64,000 nucleotides of DNA from Coccinella septempunctata (lineage: Eukaryota > Arthropoda > Insecta > Coleoptera > Coccinellidae): positions 26,950,501 through 27,014,500 of the forward strand of contig NC_058196.1 of assembly GCF_907165205.1 (NCBI RefSeq), read 5' to 3'. A program made the translations under genes and the position numbers. Below the pieces are notes generated by a model that saw only the letters and a program-made list of their open reading frames with translations, had not been told where the DNA came from and made no database searches. The first letter of the stretch is position 1; the number at the start of each line of letters is the position of its first letter. Of this stretch, positions 32,206-43,815 are shown in pieces.

Positions 32206-32908
32206 TTGATGTAATACAACATTATTCATGGTCCAACGTAACGGCAGCATGTACCCATCATGCGAATCAGCCCAGGAAAATTCTTCATTTCGAAACTAAT
32301 CTCCGCTTCCCGTTCTTAATGCCGATCTTCACGAAACACATTTTCCCGGCAATGCCCTCGCTAAATTACAAAAATAGACAATTAATCTCGCGATACGGAA
32401 GCCGTTGTCGGTTTCGGGAGGGACGGGGCAGATCCGAGATCCGAACTAATAAGTCAAAGGAGGGAACATCTGTTGCAGATCTCGCCAGAAGTGGAAGAAG
32501 ATCGGGCAAAAACTGGAATTACATCGGACTAATCTAATTGCCGCGGAATAACCATAAAGCCGACCTCCCGACGATGGAGACATCTCGCGGCTGCCCCTGA
32601 ACGAGTTTCGTAGGACGGCAGTAAAGCAAGTTGGCGGGGCCATAAATCGCACGAGGTCCTGCTAAGAAGAATACGGCACATACAAATTTGCAATTAGACA
32701 TGGCCGGGCAGGGACGCCGATTGAGGACTTTACGAGGGGTGGGAATCGTAAATTTTCGCCAGGGCTTACGGTGTCTCGCGCCCATGACGGAGGAGCTGAA
32801 TAAGTGCGAGAAGTACTTTGCGATGATTACTTTATTGACCTTGATAATAATCGCGAAGTACAAGTGGTTGAACTAAGTTTCGATCGGTCTGGAAACTTGG
32901 TGGACCTA
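32206..32908. other. GC-richer low-copy island
   Basis: Balanced composition with CG dinucleotides, no repeat and no recognised protein. Open frames overlap on both strands (32,319-32,863). Confidence 0.4.
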
Positions 32909-32910
32909 TA

Positions 32911-33281
32911 CAGGGTGAGTCTTTGACTCGTACAAATGTTTTAACAGTAGATTCTTGAGGTCAAAATTAACCATTTTTTCCTATACCATTTTTTCCTATT
33001 CGGCCCTGATAAAAATATATGGCCATTTTTAATTTTCATAATGAGCTGTGCCACCCCTGGAAAAACAAAATTACTTTTAGAATAACTAGCTAAATCAGTG
33101 ACACTACACATCTGTGGATCTTTTGAACAGAGTTGTATTCAGCCAAAGTACCCAATTTTTCAAATTTCCTAGATACTTCTTGCATCAAGTTACTCGGAAA
33201 AATTGGCAGAACACAAAAGTGTTTCTTTTGACCTGGAGAGTCTACTGTTCAAAGATTTCTAAGAGTCGAAGACTCACCCTG
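32911..33281. mobile_element. Family B element, internally deleted, TA-flanked
   Basis: Both terminal repeats are present (CAGGGTGAGTCTTTGACTCG left; GTCGAAGACTCACCCTG right) with TA on both sides (32,909-32,910; 33,282-33,283), but it is 371 bp long instead of ~620-690. The missing part is the middle. It is a short derivative that could still have been mobile. Confidence 0.85.
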
Positions 33282-33283
33282 TA

Positions 33284-33626
33284 AAGAGTGATTTTTTTTC
33301 CAATTCTGATATTTTCGAATATATGGGTTGGAATTACTCCTCAATTAACACTTGGCCAAAACCACAAGTTTTCGAATAAGGAATGTGATTCAAAATATCC
33401 ATAAGTTCAGAGTGTGTTGCTCTGACGAGATCAAATAAAACCGAAACTATACTCAGCATCTAATCTTCCTCGAGAAAAGAGTCGTTTACTATTGAGTGAA
33501 AGTGGTTGGCAAGTTCCCCATCAACGGTTACATTTGTTGATTTTTATGTCAATAAGTGTTGAGTATCTGAATTAATTTCGTTTGATAATTACCTGCCCTA
33601 ACCTATGAAGGCGTTATCCATTTTCT
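33284..33626. other. AT-rich spacer
   Basis: No element or gene recognised. Confidence 0.4.
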
Positions 33627-34203
33627 AATGGGGAATTCTCCTCCATTTTGGGTTATCACTGCATATGCAAGTTTGAACTGAATAATTATGAGTTTGATTC
33701 ATGATTTTTTCAAATTCACCGCGGAAACCATTCAAAATCATCCTTCAAATATGGGGTTTCAAAATTTAAATCTCTTTGTGCGGAGTTTACGATTTGGCAA
33801 CAGCGCATACAAGACAATGAAAAGAACAATGTCCGATCAGCTTGTTTATAAAATAACAGCTGTTGATCTACACGCTCGTACTCACTGGCGAGCTTCAACT
33901 GCAACCGGCCATAAAAATCCCATAAAATTTTACGACCTTCCTCGTTCGTCGCCATCTTTGTCTATCTCATCAAGATATGCTTTTGTTGTCTTTTATTATC
34001 AAGGCATATTCCAGTCGATGTTGCCAGCTTGTGCAATTCTCACAAAACGCTTTAAACTTCAAATACCCATTTTTATTCTTCATTTTTAAGTGCCTAAAAC
34101 AATTTTTTTTGGGAAACGGTTGAAATGGTTATTTCAAAATGTGACGTTTCAAAGATAATTCATAAAAAATACATCATTTTCGTCAGAAGGAGTATTCCCT
34201 ATT
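33627..34203 (+). mobile_element. Family C TIR element, copy 4, intact ends
   Basis: 577 bp from AATGGGGAATTCTCCTCC to AGGAGTATTCCCTATT. It carries the uninterrupted TCACTGCATATGC site that is split by the MITE in copy 2. Open frames on both strands (plus 33,688-34,089; minus 33,716-33,955) are shared with the other copies only because the DNA is similar. Confidence 0.88.
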
Positions 34204-35130
34204 CTGATGCCCGGGTCAACGATTGCTGTCATGATTTAGAACGTATCCTTTCTCCATCCCGACTGCTTGATGAAACGCGGTTCCTGCAAACTGGGAGTTT
34301 GGACCATATGGCTACCATTTTCACTGTGAGTTGGGAGAAAATTGATAAATACTACCTATCTTCATTTTGAAATTCATCAAAGTGATTTGAGTTAGATCTT
34401 CTTTCCAGATGGCGCTAGGGTATAATCCTACACCGTAGCAAGTACTGACATAGAATATAGTAAATAAATGAAATATATACATATGTATATGTATGAAACT
34501 CAAGATGAGAGTAAACACACATAAATTATATTATGTATACTGATTTAATGCAATAGGTTCCCTGGTAAGATTAGAATATTCACAATTAAATAAAAAGAAA
34601 TAAAATTGGTGCACAAATAATTCGAACACAATTAAGCTTATCTATGGATAAGAAAGATTTCTTCTAGTTGCGCCATCAATTTCCTAAAGTTTAAGAATAT
34701 GGCATCATCTGCATCCACGAAGTCGAAAAAAAAAAACGCTCAGTCGTTTTTTTTGTCGGGGAAGATAAAGCTATTTATTTGCGCATTCGTGTTCGGTTTG
34801 GATCACGAAGTTCTTCAACTATCCCCATTTTAAAGACACCTCCTTAACGTCTGATTTATTGGGCGACACTTCTTAAAGTTTGATTTATAGCTCCGACTAA
34901 ATTTCGGGGAGTGCTCTCGAAAGAAACGATGATACCGTTTTTTGGTCGGGAGATAAGTGAATAACCTCATTGAGCGGGGGTTTTGCCTTACGCCAGATGA
35001 CTCGAGAAACGTCCTTGCTACCTCGCAAGAGACACGAAAATACGTTACATATTCTTGTTAGGAATATTCGTTGTAGGATCGCAAACTAAATTCGTTTAAA
35101 CACTTACTTTATTCGATTTTCTTTATAGAG
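34204..35130. other. Low-copy DNA; possible tiny hAT transposase relic
   Basis: At 34,318-34,367 the plus strand reads FTVSWEKIDKYYLSSF, which resembles the W-x-K-x-DKYY segment of some hAT transposases, but only ~16 residues and a stop follow. The rest (34,380-35,130) is mixed DNA without repeats in this window. Confidence 0.3.
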
Positions 35131-35943
35131 ACGAAGGACTTAGGGAGATGATTCCCCGATGAAAATAAGCAGGGGTAGTTCCTATAATTTTTTTTCGAAA
35201 TCGACCTCCCTTCCAAGATACAGCCTTTGGAAGGCGATAACGAGTTGACAGTTTTTAATTGTTTTGACGGGTTCTAAAAAACACTGAGTCATAAAGCTAT
35301 ACATAATATGAAGCACTAAGTAGATTTTACTCACACAATTTTTCTAGATCTCATAACTTGATTATTAGGGGTTGAAAATAACAATCCCTTATGATTTTTC
35401 TTCAAAAATTGTTTTCGTGGGATAGATTTTCAAAAAATAAAATTCTCTTATGGTTTCCCATTCAATTCTGGACAAAAAAAGTCTCTTGCAAAATTTCTAT
35501 ACAGTCGATATTTTTCTCGTAATAAATAAAAACTTACAACCAGTTCGGACTGTATCGAAATTTTGCAAGAGACTTTTTTTGTCCAGAATTGAATGGAAAA
35601 CCATAAGAGAAATTTATTTTTCGAAAATCTATCCCAGGAAAACAATTTTTGAAGGAAAATCATAAGGGGTTGTCATTTTCAACCCCTAACAATAAAATTA
35701 TGAGATCTGAAAAAAATTGTGTGAGTAACATCTACTTAGTGCTTCATATTATGTATAGTTTTATGAGTCGGTGTTTTTAGAACCCGTAAAAAAAATTAAA
35801 AACTGTCAACTCGTCATCGCCCTCCAAAGGCTGTATCTTGGAAGGGGGTCGATTTCAAAAAAAAATTATAGGAACTACCCCTGCTTATTTTCATCGAGGA
35901 ATCATCTCCTTGAGTCCTTCGAATTTGTTAAGAGACACCCTGT
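35131..35943. mobile_element. Family H long inverted-repeat (foldback) element
   Basis: Two arms of ~378 bp (35,131-35,507 and 35,545-~35,921) are near-exact reverse complements with a ~37-bp loop. Centre of symmetry: CTCTTGCAAAATTTC on the left and GAAATTTTGCAAGAG on the right. The right end continues to AGAGACACCCTGT (35,931-35,943), a TACAGGGTG-type terminus; the left arm has lost its last ~20 bp. Half of the element (one arm) recurs at 45,123-45,476. Transcription across it would give a long double-stranded hairpin. Confidence 0.85.
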
Positions 35944-37814
35944 GCAATGCGAGTCTTTATATTGTAATAAATTCAGTAAATAAAAATTTGTTGTTGTTGT
36001 AAATATCCTAACTTCTCACGACACGACATATGCCAAATATCACATTTTATTTCTTATTCCTTGACGTTGAAAAAATTTAACAATCATCAACTAATTCGAA
36101 AATGAAGAATCCGTCGTGAATTCGAACGCGTCCTACCTTCTCCATTACGCATGTTGACCGCGATATGCAGTTAATTCTGTAAATTCGGGGGTAGTTATGA
36201 TTTTTTCCATTCACAATGCCCAAAGTTCCTAAATGAAATAATGAACCAATAATTCAACATAATTCGCCCATTCATCACCAGATGGCGCCGCCGACCCCCT
36301 CCCCACCCTTATTATGCGAACTTGCACAAATAGTTCGCATCTTCGGATTTCCGCGAAGCGAAAATTGCGGAAGCCGTTTCCGCCCAATATACCGTTAAAC
36401 TTTTAACGCAATTGAACTTTTTCCGCTGAGCCAGAGCCAGAACGACAACGCCGGGGCATGGCGGGGACGATCGCATCGCCAAATTGATCATACTTCCGTA
36501 TAAATATCGCAATAAAAGACAGTTTCTTATTCCGTCCACGGCGGGGGGACACAGGGGGCAGGGGGGGGCGGTAGCCGAGGAAACACAAAACTAAATCTGA
36601 AACCTGCACTACGGACGGACTTAACTCAAACACATTTTATCAAAATATATCGTCATTGCATGAGTTGCCTCTGTAGAGGGCGGGCGGCGCAGGGGTGGAT
36701 CTGCGAGGGTGGTTGGAATTTTGGAGGGTGGTGAGCGTATGTCACGTCTAGAGTCGTCAGAGTTTAGTTGGTGTATTGATGAGTGTTCGTCACGTAATGT
36801 CGAATTGAAGGTTTGTTTGGGTTCATTAAAACAATTAAATAAACCTACAAGCAATTAATAAACTCTTCTAGAAGAATGATATAATGTTTAAAACAGAAGT
36901 TCGAAAAAAGCCTGAGAATATGTGATAATAAAGCTTCTATCAGGACCGTCAAAGCCACAGAATTATATCAATTTATGCATTGACATTGACATTCACGATT
37001 GAAAATTACCGTTGAGTTGTCATTTTCCCCAATTTTCTTCTTCTTCTTTCTTACGGTGTCTCTACCCAGATCTCCAACCAACTTTTCCTAAGTCTTCCTA
37101 TGTCCCTCCTTCCAACTTTAAAGGTTTTTATTCGATTTTACTGGATTTTGTTTGTCGAGGAAAGTAAATAGAGATATGGCTCAAAGGTTAAAGATTCCAG
37201 GGGCATATCAGTGATCCTAACAGGGGTAGATATTATCGATGGACAAGTTTACTCGCAAGGTAGATCTATCATTATAGGCGCATCTGTCAGCATAGATAAA
37301 TCCACTTAATAGCTCACTAGATATAGTTGAAAGGAAAATAATATTTGACAGAATTGAATTGAAATTTTTATTCTCCTACCAAGACCGCCGATACGACCCT
37401 GTACTCATGTGGCTTATGCGTCTGTTTCGGGGGAGACTCAACAATTTATTGACTTTTGTTTTATTATCCGACAACTTCCAGGGCAATATTTTTCCAATAA
37501 ACGTATCAAATATTAATGGTTCGTGTATATATATGTTTCTTAGACGTGAATCTGCATATCTGCGTCCCTTTTGCGTTTATATGAAGACGGGATCGGCGAG
37601 ATACATTCACGAAAGGTCGTCTCAAATTGAGATGGATACGTTCTTCGGATGTTTTTTACCGTTTGATGTGTGTTTTCGATAGGAGCGTCCATTGGATCAT
37701 TTTTTAACCGTGTCCGATTTCGCTTTCATGAGTTGATGAAGGTTTATCGGTTTTCTAGTGGTGGAGAATAGCAATAGGTGTTCAAGGGGGTATTGAGTAT
37801 CGCATCTGCATACA
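35944..37814. other. Low-copy DNA with GC-rich island
   Basis: A TTGTTGTTGTTG run lies at 35,988-35,999. From about 36,280 to 36,720 the DNA is GC- and CpG-rich with G runs (36,558-36,570). Overlapping antisense frames there have no protein character. The open frame 37,359-37,682 is unsupported. No element recognised. Confidence 0.4.
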
Positions 37815-38278
37815 GGGTGATTAAACGTTTATGGAAAACTGATCATAATCTTCTGCTGAAAATTTGCGTGTTATGATTTTCAACATTGAATTTTCTTCGT
37901 TAAATATTTCCAGCCTACTGTGTACTTATTTCGAATGGCACACCCAGTACATTTTTGCATCGAAAGATGTCGAAGTTATTGTCAATTGCAATGGGACCAG
38001 CTGTTTTCACTATTTTTTCCAAAAAAATCACATTAAGTCATGAACTATTGAACTTGCCACAAAATCAGCTATCTATCGATGCCTAGATATACAGGATGTG
38101 CCATTTGGAATAAGAAATTTTTAGACCGGTCTTGGTGTAAACGGAAATATCAAAGGTCTGGAAATATTTTAAAGAGAAAGTTCATTGTAGGAAATCCTTA
38201 CATATAATTTTCAGCACGACATTATGATTAGCTTTTCATTGAAGTCTATTAGACCATCTCGGTGAATCACCCTGTATA
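37815..38278. mobile_element. Family J element, short copy
   Basis: About 464 bp. It begins CAGGGTGATTAAACGTTTAT and ends GGTGAATCACCCTG, with TA on each side. The outer arms are inverted repeats (CTTATTTCGAATGGCACACC on the left; ATGTGCCATTTGGAATAAG on the right) around a ~130-bp core bounded by GCATCG/CGATGC. It explains the ends of the interrupted J copy at 30-32 kb. Confidence 0.75.
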
Positions 38279-38704
38279 TATTCGAATTAGCTCTAATCAA
38301 ATATCGAATGATATACATGTATAGGGTGTTCTATTGAAAGAAAAGGTAGCTTTGGATTGACTTCCCCTAAATACAAATGGTATTATTCAATTAATTATTG
38401 AGGACTGGTTTATCCTTGTACAGTGTGGGCAGAATTCGATGGAATTGAATGGAAGCTCTGGAACCAGAGATAAGAGAGAGCTATGGAAAAATGGATGGCA
38501 CGTTTCCGACCTCCATTTTCAAAAGATGAAGAATGATCAAAACCGTATCCCTCTATCTTTTGTTTTCATGAAAAAAAAATTTTTCATCAAAGTTGTAAAG
38601 TTCATTACTATAATATTATCGATGAAAATAACTTGCCACTTGACTCAACTAGTTTTTGAGAATTTTTTATTGCAAGAAAAATTGAAAACACGACGTATAT
38701 TATA
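38279..38704. other. Spacer, possibly a further TIR-element fragment
   Basis: Contains TATAGGGTGTTCTATTGAAAG at 38,321, which has the TACAGGGTG-type end, but I find no matching right end before the next B element. Confidence 0.35.
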
Positions 38705-39368
38705 CAGGATGAGACTTTGACTCGTATGAATATTTTAACAGTATACTCTTGAGGTCAAAAGTAACGCTTTATTTCACAATTTTTTCCGAATCAACTTGGT
38801 TTGAAAGATACAGGCTGTTGAAAAACCACAAAGAGTTTTATCAAATGAAATGAATTTCGGATTACAGTTTTTCATTTATCTGAGGCATCTTCTTCGAACA
38901 CAAGATATCACCCACATTTTCCAGTTTTCTCATTATGAAATTACATACCATAAAAATACTAAATAAAATTAAAAAAACCCAAATCTGTTAACTAAGTTGG
39001 ACAATATATAATAAATATTTGAACGTTTTGTGAAATAAAAGTATTCTTCATATTTTCTCGTATTATGCGCCGTTTTCGAGTAATTTGATGTTCAAAAATA
39101 AAATATATCTCTGATTTTCAGAAAATTGGGTACTTTGGCTGAATGCAATTCTGTTTAAAATATCCACAGATCTATAGTGTCATAGATTAAGCTTGTTATT
39201 CTGAAGGGAATTTTGTTTCTCCACGGTAGCAAAGCTCATTATCAAAACTTAAAATGGCTATATCTTTTTATCAGGTCCGAATTGGAAAAATGGTATAGGA
39301 AAAAACTGTTTCTTTTGACCTCCAGAATCTACTGTTGAAATATTCGTATGAGTCACGTACTCGCCTGA
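38705..39368. mobile_element. Family B element, near full length
   Basis: Begins CAGGATGAGACTTTGACTCG after TA and keeps all the internal landmarks. The right end is eroded (CGTACTCGCCTGA), so the right TA is lost. About 664 bp. Confidence 0.85.
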
Positions 39369-40280
39369 ATCAGAAAAAAATATAGGACTAGCATATGTAA
39401 AAAAAAAATGCGGTTTATATATAAAAAAGTGAAAAAAAATGAAGTTACTTTCATATCACCGATGTGGCGGACTGAGAAAAGCTTTGACTACGCCACTGCA
39501 TTGTACATAAAAAGGTGTCTCCAGAATGTAACATTTGTTTCAAAAGCACTGAAACTTCACGAAATAAAGGCAAAAATTCAGAGTCGAAAAATGGTTTTTC
39601 CCTTATAACTTGAAAACAAAAGAAGATAGAGCATCCAATTTTCCATACCTCTAACGGTTTCAGAGCTACCATCAAATTTGGCCCACCCTATACATGTCAG
39701 CAGTGTCCTAATACTTCGAGATCGAACGTTTCCTACTCCCTCCAAACCCCCAATATCGATTTCAATTTCGCATAAAACTTTGCCTCCTTACCATCCATCA
39801 CCGATTTTAGGACAAGCCGCTACTCCGAAAAAATGCAACGTTGGCGAGCGCAAACAGAGCCACCCCACGTAATTCTCCTTTATCGTCCAATATATTATAA
39901 AAGACAAACGCAGATCCCTCACAATGGGGGCGAAATTCTGAACAGTGTCTGAAATTCAATTACGGGTTTACCTGCCTGCCATTTTTTCTACCGGGGCCCG
40001 GCATCAATCTGACGTTATACCGCGCGGACACGCAGCCCCATATTGTTCGCTTCCCGCCCTAGATGACGTCCATATTTCCCGCCCTTTTGTGCCCGAACAA
40101 TGTACCCACTACTGGCGGACGAGTGAGGACGGTTTGCTGAATGGGGAAATGAGGTTGTGAGTGTTTTATCGGAATCGGTTGGAGTTATGGTTCGTTGGGG
40201 TTTGGAGGACTCTAAGGAATCTGTAGTTTTGTTGAGGACTTCTTCCTGTTGCCAAGGAAATTATATTGCACATACCACAT
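39369..40280. other. Spacer and GC-richer low-copy DNA
   Basis: 39,369-39,690 ends in GGCCCACCCTATACATG, which resembles the end of another TIR element (compare GCCCACCCTGTACA at 49,862), but no partner is visible. 39,690-40,230 is balanced, CpG-containing DNA without recognisable genes. Confidence 0.35.
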
Positions 40281-41310
40281 ACTACAATTTGTTACAATTT
40301 TATTCATTCATTCATTGCTGTATCCCTTCAGCGAGAATAAATCTAGAAAAAGACCATCGGTGCGATCAAACTTATAATTTCTGAGGGCTACTTGCGACTG
40401 AAGAGACCAACCGTGACCTACAGATCCTTCCAAACTCCGGGCATGGATAGTCAACAACCAGATGTGGCCGTCGCTGTATTATTCTCGAGTCTCTATTATA
40501 ACTGTGGACCAAAGACCTCTACTGTTATCTGTCTAAAGCCAGTTGTTCCCAGTTATGATTGGCATTGACTGATTTTAGGGATTGATACAGTATATAGTTA
40601 GGGATTGATACAGTATACCGCTTATACTGTCCTACTGTTTTCCGAGCTCCCTCTGTGAATTCGCAGTACAGAGCTATTTTGGGGAGTCTTGTGTCTTGCA
40701 TCCTCAGAATGTGGCCGCTCTATCTGAGTCGGGCTCTCGTTACTTCAGTCTCAATTGTTATACAACTCACGCGCTGCAAGACTTCTGTATTTGAAACTTT
40801 TTGGAACCCTCTGATCTGCATTATTTGTCTTATAGCGTTTTTTCAAGCTGTTTAATATGTCGCTTGTAAGGCGTTCAGCTTTCGCTTCCGCAAAGAAGCG
40901 TTGGGAGGACCACTGCTTCGTAAACAGTCTTGGTCTTCAGATTGAGGTCGTGATTTTGAAACACTCTGTCCTTTAGCTTCAGAATGCCTGTGATGTCGAA
41001 TTGGGTTGTGTATTTCCGTGTCTAGGTTAGCCCTAGTATTTATGAATCTTCCCAAGTATTTGAACTGCTCGACCTGTTCTAGAGTTTCATCCTCCAGGCT
41101 GATATCTGTTTGAAGGCTTTCTGCCGAACCTTACAGGACTTTGGTTTTGTCAATATTGAGTCTAAGGCCTAAAGCTTCGTATATATATTTATAGGTGTCC
41201 AACATTATTATATATAAGTGCGAAGTCGTCTGCATATTGAAGTCTCGTGATAAACTTTTTACGGGTTTTTGCTCTGGGGCGCTTCAGGTTGAACAGGCCT
41301 CCATCAAATC
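40281..41310 (-). pseudogene. RTE-type LINE fragment: RT with YADD box and 3' UTR
   Basis: On the minus strand, 41,305-41,216 reads GGLFNLKRPRAKT, then RLQYADDFAL. The catalytic YADD box is at 41,225-41,236. After a decayed stretch come LNIDKTKVL near 41,140 and EQVEQFKYLGRFINTRANLD (about 41,085-41,010), both landmarks of insect RTE-like reverse transcriptases after the palm domain. Several stops and frameshifts follow, then a ~320-bp 3' UTR shared with 58,100-58,400. The minus-strand 3' end is a (TGAA)n tail at ~40,300-40,315. The 5' part of the RT and the endonuclease are missing. Confidence 0.7.
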
Positions 41311-41324
41311 TTTTTTCAACACCA

Positions 41325-41562
41325 ATTTTATTACAATTTATCACACAAGGTCAAAATCGTATTACACTTCATGTCATTCTCGACTTATGCCTTTTTGATG
41401 TAGATTCCATCCAAAGCTACACCATCCACTAACTAACTGCTTCAATAGTTACAAGTGGATGGTATAGCTTAAGATAGAACCTACATGAAACAAGCATAAC
41501 TCGGGAATTGCAAATTCAATAAAATTCGAACCTGTTGTGATAAATTCTAATAAAAATGTTAC
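41325..41562. repeat. Small foldback repeat, ~105-bp arms
   Basis: Arms 41,329-41,431 and 41,454-~41,560 are imperfect reverse complements with a ~22-bp loop. Innermost pairing: AAGCTACACCATCCACT with AGTGGATGGTATAGCTT. Outer parts pair through AATTTATCACA and TGTGATAAATT. It sits directly beside the RTE fragment. A non-autonomous foldback element is the likely nature. Confidence 0.7.
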
Positions 41563-42706
41563 AAATTGTAGTATGATTCCGGTTTTGGTAGGGTAATTTG
41601 GCTCGCTTAGGTCTATTAAGAATTTCTGACGTTTTTCATAAGACTTTTCCGGTTATTTTGAAAGAGATCTCTTTGGAGAGGTGCTCTACATAACACAAAA
41701 AAAGACACTCTGTCTCACAGCGTAGTCAACACATTCAGACTGAATGATTTGAAACTCCCACCCGCGCACTAAAAAAGATGGAACTCAAATTCTTATAACG
41801 CATATTTCAGGGTCCCGTATATCACGTGACGTGCCTGGAAGACCTATTCCGCATACGAATTAGCGAGCTGCCTACTTTCCCTTCTATAAACTTCTCGAAG
41901 AAAGAAATATCCTTCTTTTCCAGCTAAATAGGTTATTTTTTATCGCTGATGTGGAAACAAACGGGCGTTTCGGAGAGCCTCATGAAAATCCACTTTTGTT
42001 GAAAAACGATTATCCCCTTTTAATGGAAATGGTGTCTTTTAGATGTGGATCTATCCGCTCTCATGTATTCCAAGGATTCAATTCCGTGAAGAGAAGAAAA
42101 CGGAGGAAAAGCAAGAGATGCTCTATCTTATGATTCTCTGTAGAAATGCACAAAAAACTCATATAATCTAAGCTGACATTCGACATAATTCTATAAATTC
42201 AATTCAGCTAATAAATGAAAAATCTCGAAGAGATCGTATTCATGCTGTATGAATCAATTTTTGAGAAGCAGTACATACTCCCTTAATCAGCGCTTATACA
42301 TAATTCACATGGAAAGGGGCAACTAACCCCAATTCAGTTTCAACCAACTAACGAGATAGATCACCAACTTTGGGGTGGAAAAATCAGCTATTCATCGGTT
42401 TTAATGGCATCGCTCTAAGTTAGATGGGAAATTTGCATCAAGAGCGAAGTCGCAAAAAAATGCAGACTCTGGTTGCTACAGCGTGTAACGGAAAACATCG
42501 CGTATGATAAATGGATTCGTAAATGCATTTGCGTTCATATAATTCACTGGAAGAAATCGAGTTATACAGTTATGTTTTCGCCTCATTTTAATATGGTAAT
42601 GTAAGAGTGGCTTTTTATGGGGGTTGTGCATTGACAGTACAAGTAATGGCGTCATTAGTTGATTTTGTTTTGATGTGTTTGGACTGTCAAGCGTCACTGA
42701 AAGATT
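41563..42706. other. Low-copy DNA without recognised element
   Basis: Mixed, AT-leaning. No gene, RNA or shared repeat seen. Confidence 0.4.
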
Positions 42707-42806
42707 ACGTATAGATTCACTTTTAGTTTAGTACTCGGTTGGCGATGGAAATTTGGCACATTCCACTCTGTATAGTACGAAAATGTGGGGTTATGACGCT
42801 TGTCGA
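42707..42806 (+). mobile_element. Family M terminal fragment
   Basis: About 100 bp, from TTTTAGTTTAGTACTCGGTT through GTACGAAAATGTGGGGTTAT, matching the reverse complement of the right end of the element at 49,914-51,150. A solo end. Confidence 0.7.
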
Positions 42807-43556
42807 AAACCTTGCCGAAACCTGTTTGAACCAGCAAGTTTCCTCAACAATTTTTTCCGGCATCCCTCATAATCCGACAAAGCTTCATGTCCCCCCAGAA
42901 AGATAAAGATCTTCGCGAACCAGTACATCTCTCCCGATCAGGCCTGCCATGGAAACCCATTGTCTAAACGCTCCTTTGATTAGGAAATGATAAACGACGC
43001 TGCTCTCGCCATTGTTCATCCTGTCGACTTTCATCTTCTAGAATTTCACACTCTCTTCCTCGATACTTATCCGCGAGTCTTTTTCACCGAACCAGAGATT
43101 TCCAGATAGTACGCCCTCGACCACGAGTAGTACAAGGAGGTACACAGGCTGACCGCCATTTATAACGCGGCAGGATATTTCCCGCGCCCGATACAAGAAA
43201 TACGACAGCTGTCCTACGGCGTTTATATGAAGACATCGCCATGTTATATACACGCTCGGCCAACGCCAAAGTTATGGTCGCAACGTCGGGCATTTCATAG
43301 TGTGAGAAACAAAGATCGTAAAGCAGATCTGTCATAATTCCTCGCACGTAGAAACACGCGGATTTTTTCCCGGGAAAAGCGAGACGGCTGGGAGTTTGTT
43401 CAAGGGAAAAGTCCTGGCTTTCTTGCAGTTCACCATCGCCAGTCTCACAGAATCTTGATCTCGCAGTCCTCACACTTTCAAGAAGCTCCCTTCATTTGGA
43501 AAATCTAGGACGAGGGATAACCGCCTCCGTTTCTACTTCTTCCAACTCGATCTCGC
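42807..43556. other. GC-richer low-copy stretch
   Basis: Balanced composition. The 129-codon minus-strand frame (43,084-43,473) overlaps another frame and has no recognisable motif, so I do not call it a gene. Confidence 0.4.
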
Positions 43557-43563
43557 TTCAGTG

Positions 43564-43815
43564 GCGGTTCTAGGAGGGGGGGCATTATATTTGAAATTCT
43601 GTATCGCCATCTTTTTGGGAATTTTTCGAAGGTCAAATTTTCAGAAGCGTATCGCCCAGAAAAATCCTTGTAGATCTAAATGTGATACAAATTCTGAAAG
43701 ATAAACTCTTCTAGTAATAAATCTCGAAATTTTATCGATCTTGGTGCGACTGTTCGGTCTTGACGATTTTTCAACTGAACCTATCTTTTCGAAGGACAAT
43801 TTTCGATAGTTCCAA
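43564..43815 (+). mobile_element. hAT-like terminus plus one 175-bp satellite unit
   Basis: CAGTGGCGGTTCTAGGAGGG starts it, followed by GGCATTATATTTGAAATTCTG as at 17,434. Then comes a single diverged unit of the 175-bp satellite (TTTTTCGAAGGTCA, then TTCTGAAAG, CTCTTCTAGTAATAAATCT and TTCGGTCTTGACGA). It supports the view that satellite and terminus belong to one mobile element family. Confidence 0.7.

Noticed and set aside
33688..34089. 133-codon frame and its antisense partner in family C copies (also 9,652-9,885, 19,375-19,560, 45,625-45,819) as a conserved protein
   Set aside because: The similarity follows from DNA similarity between repeat copies. Differences are spread over all codon positions and change many residues, and one copy is split by a MITE.
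35448..35665. Two ~71-codon frames on opposite strands
   Set aside because: They mirror each other because they lie at the centre of the long inverted repeat.
43084..43473. 129-codon minus-strand frame
   Set aside because: No recognisable motif, overlaps another frame, and there is no splice or promoter context.
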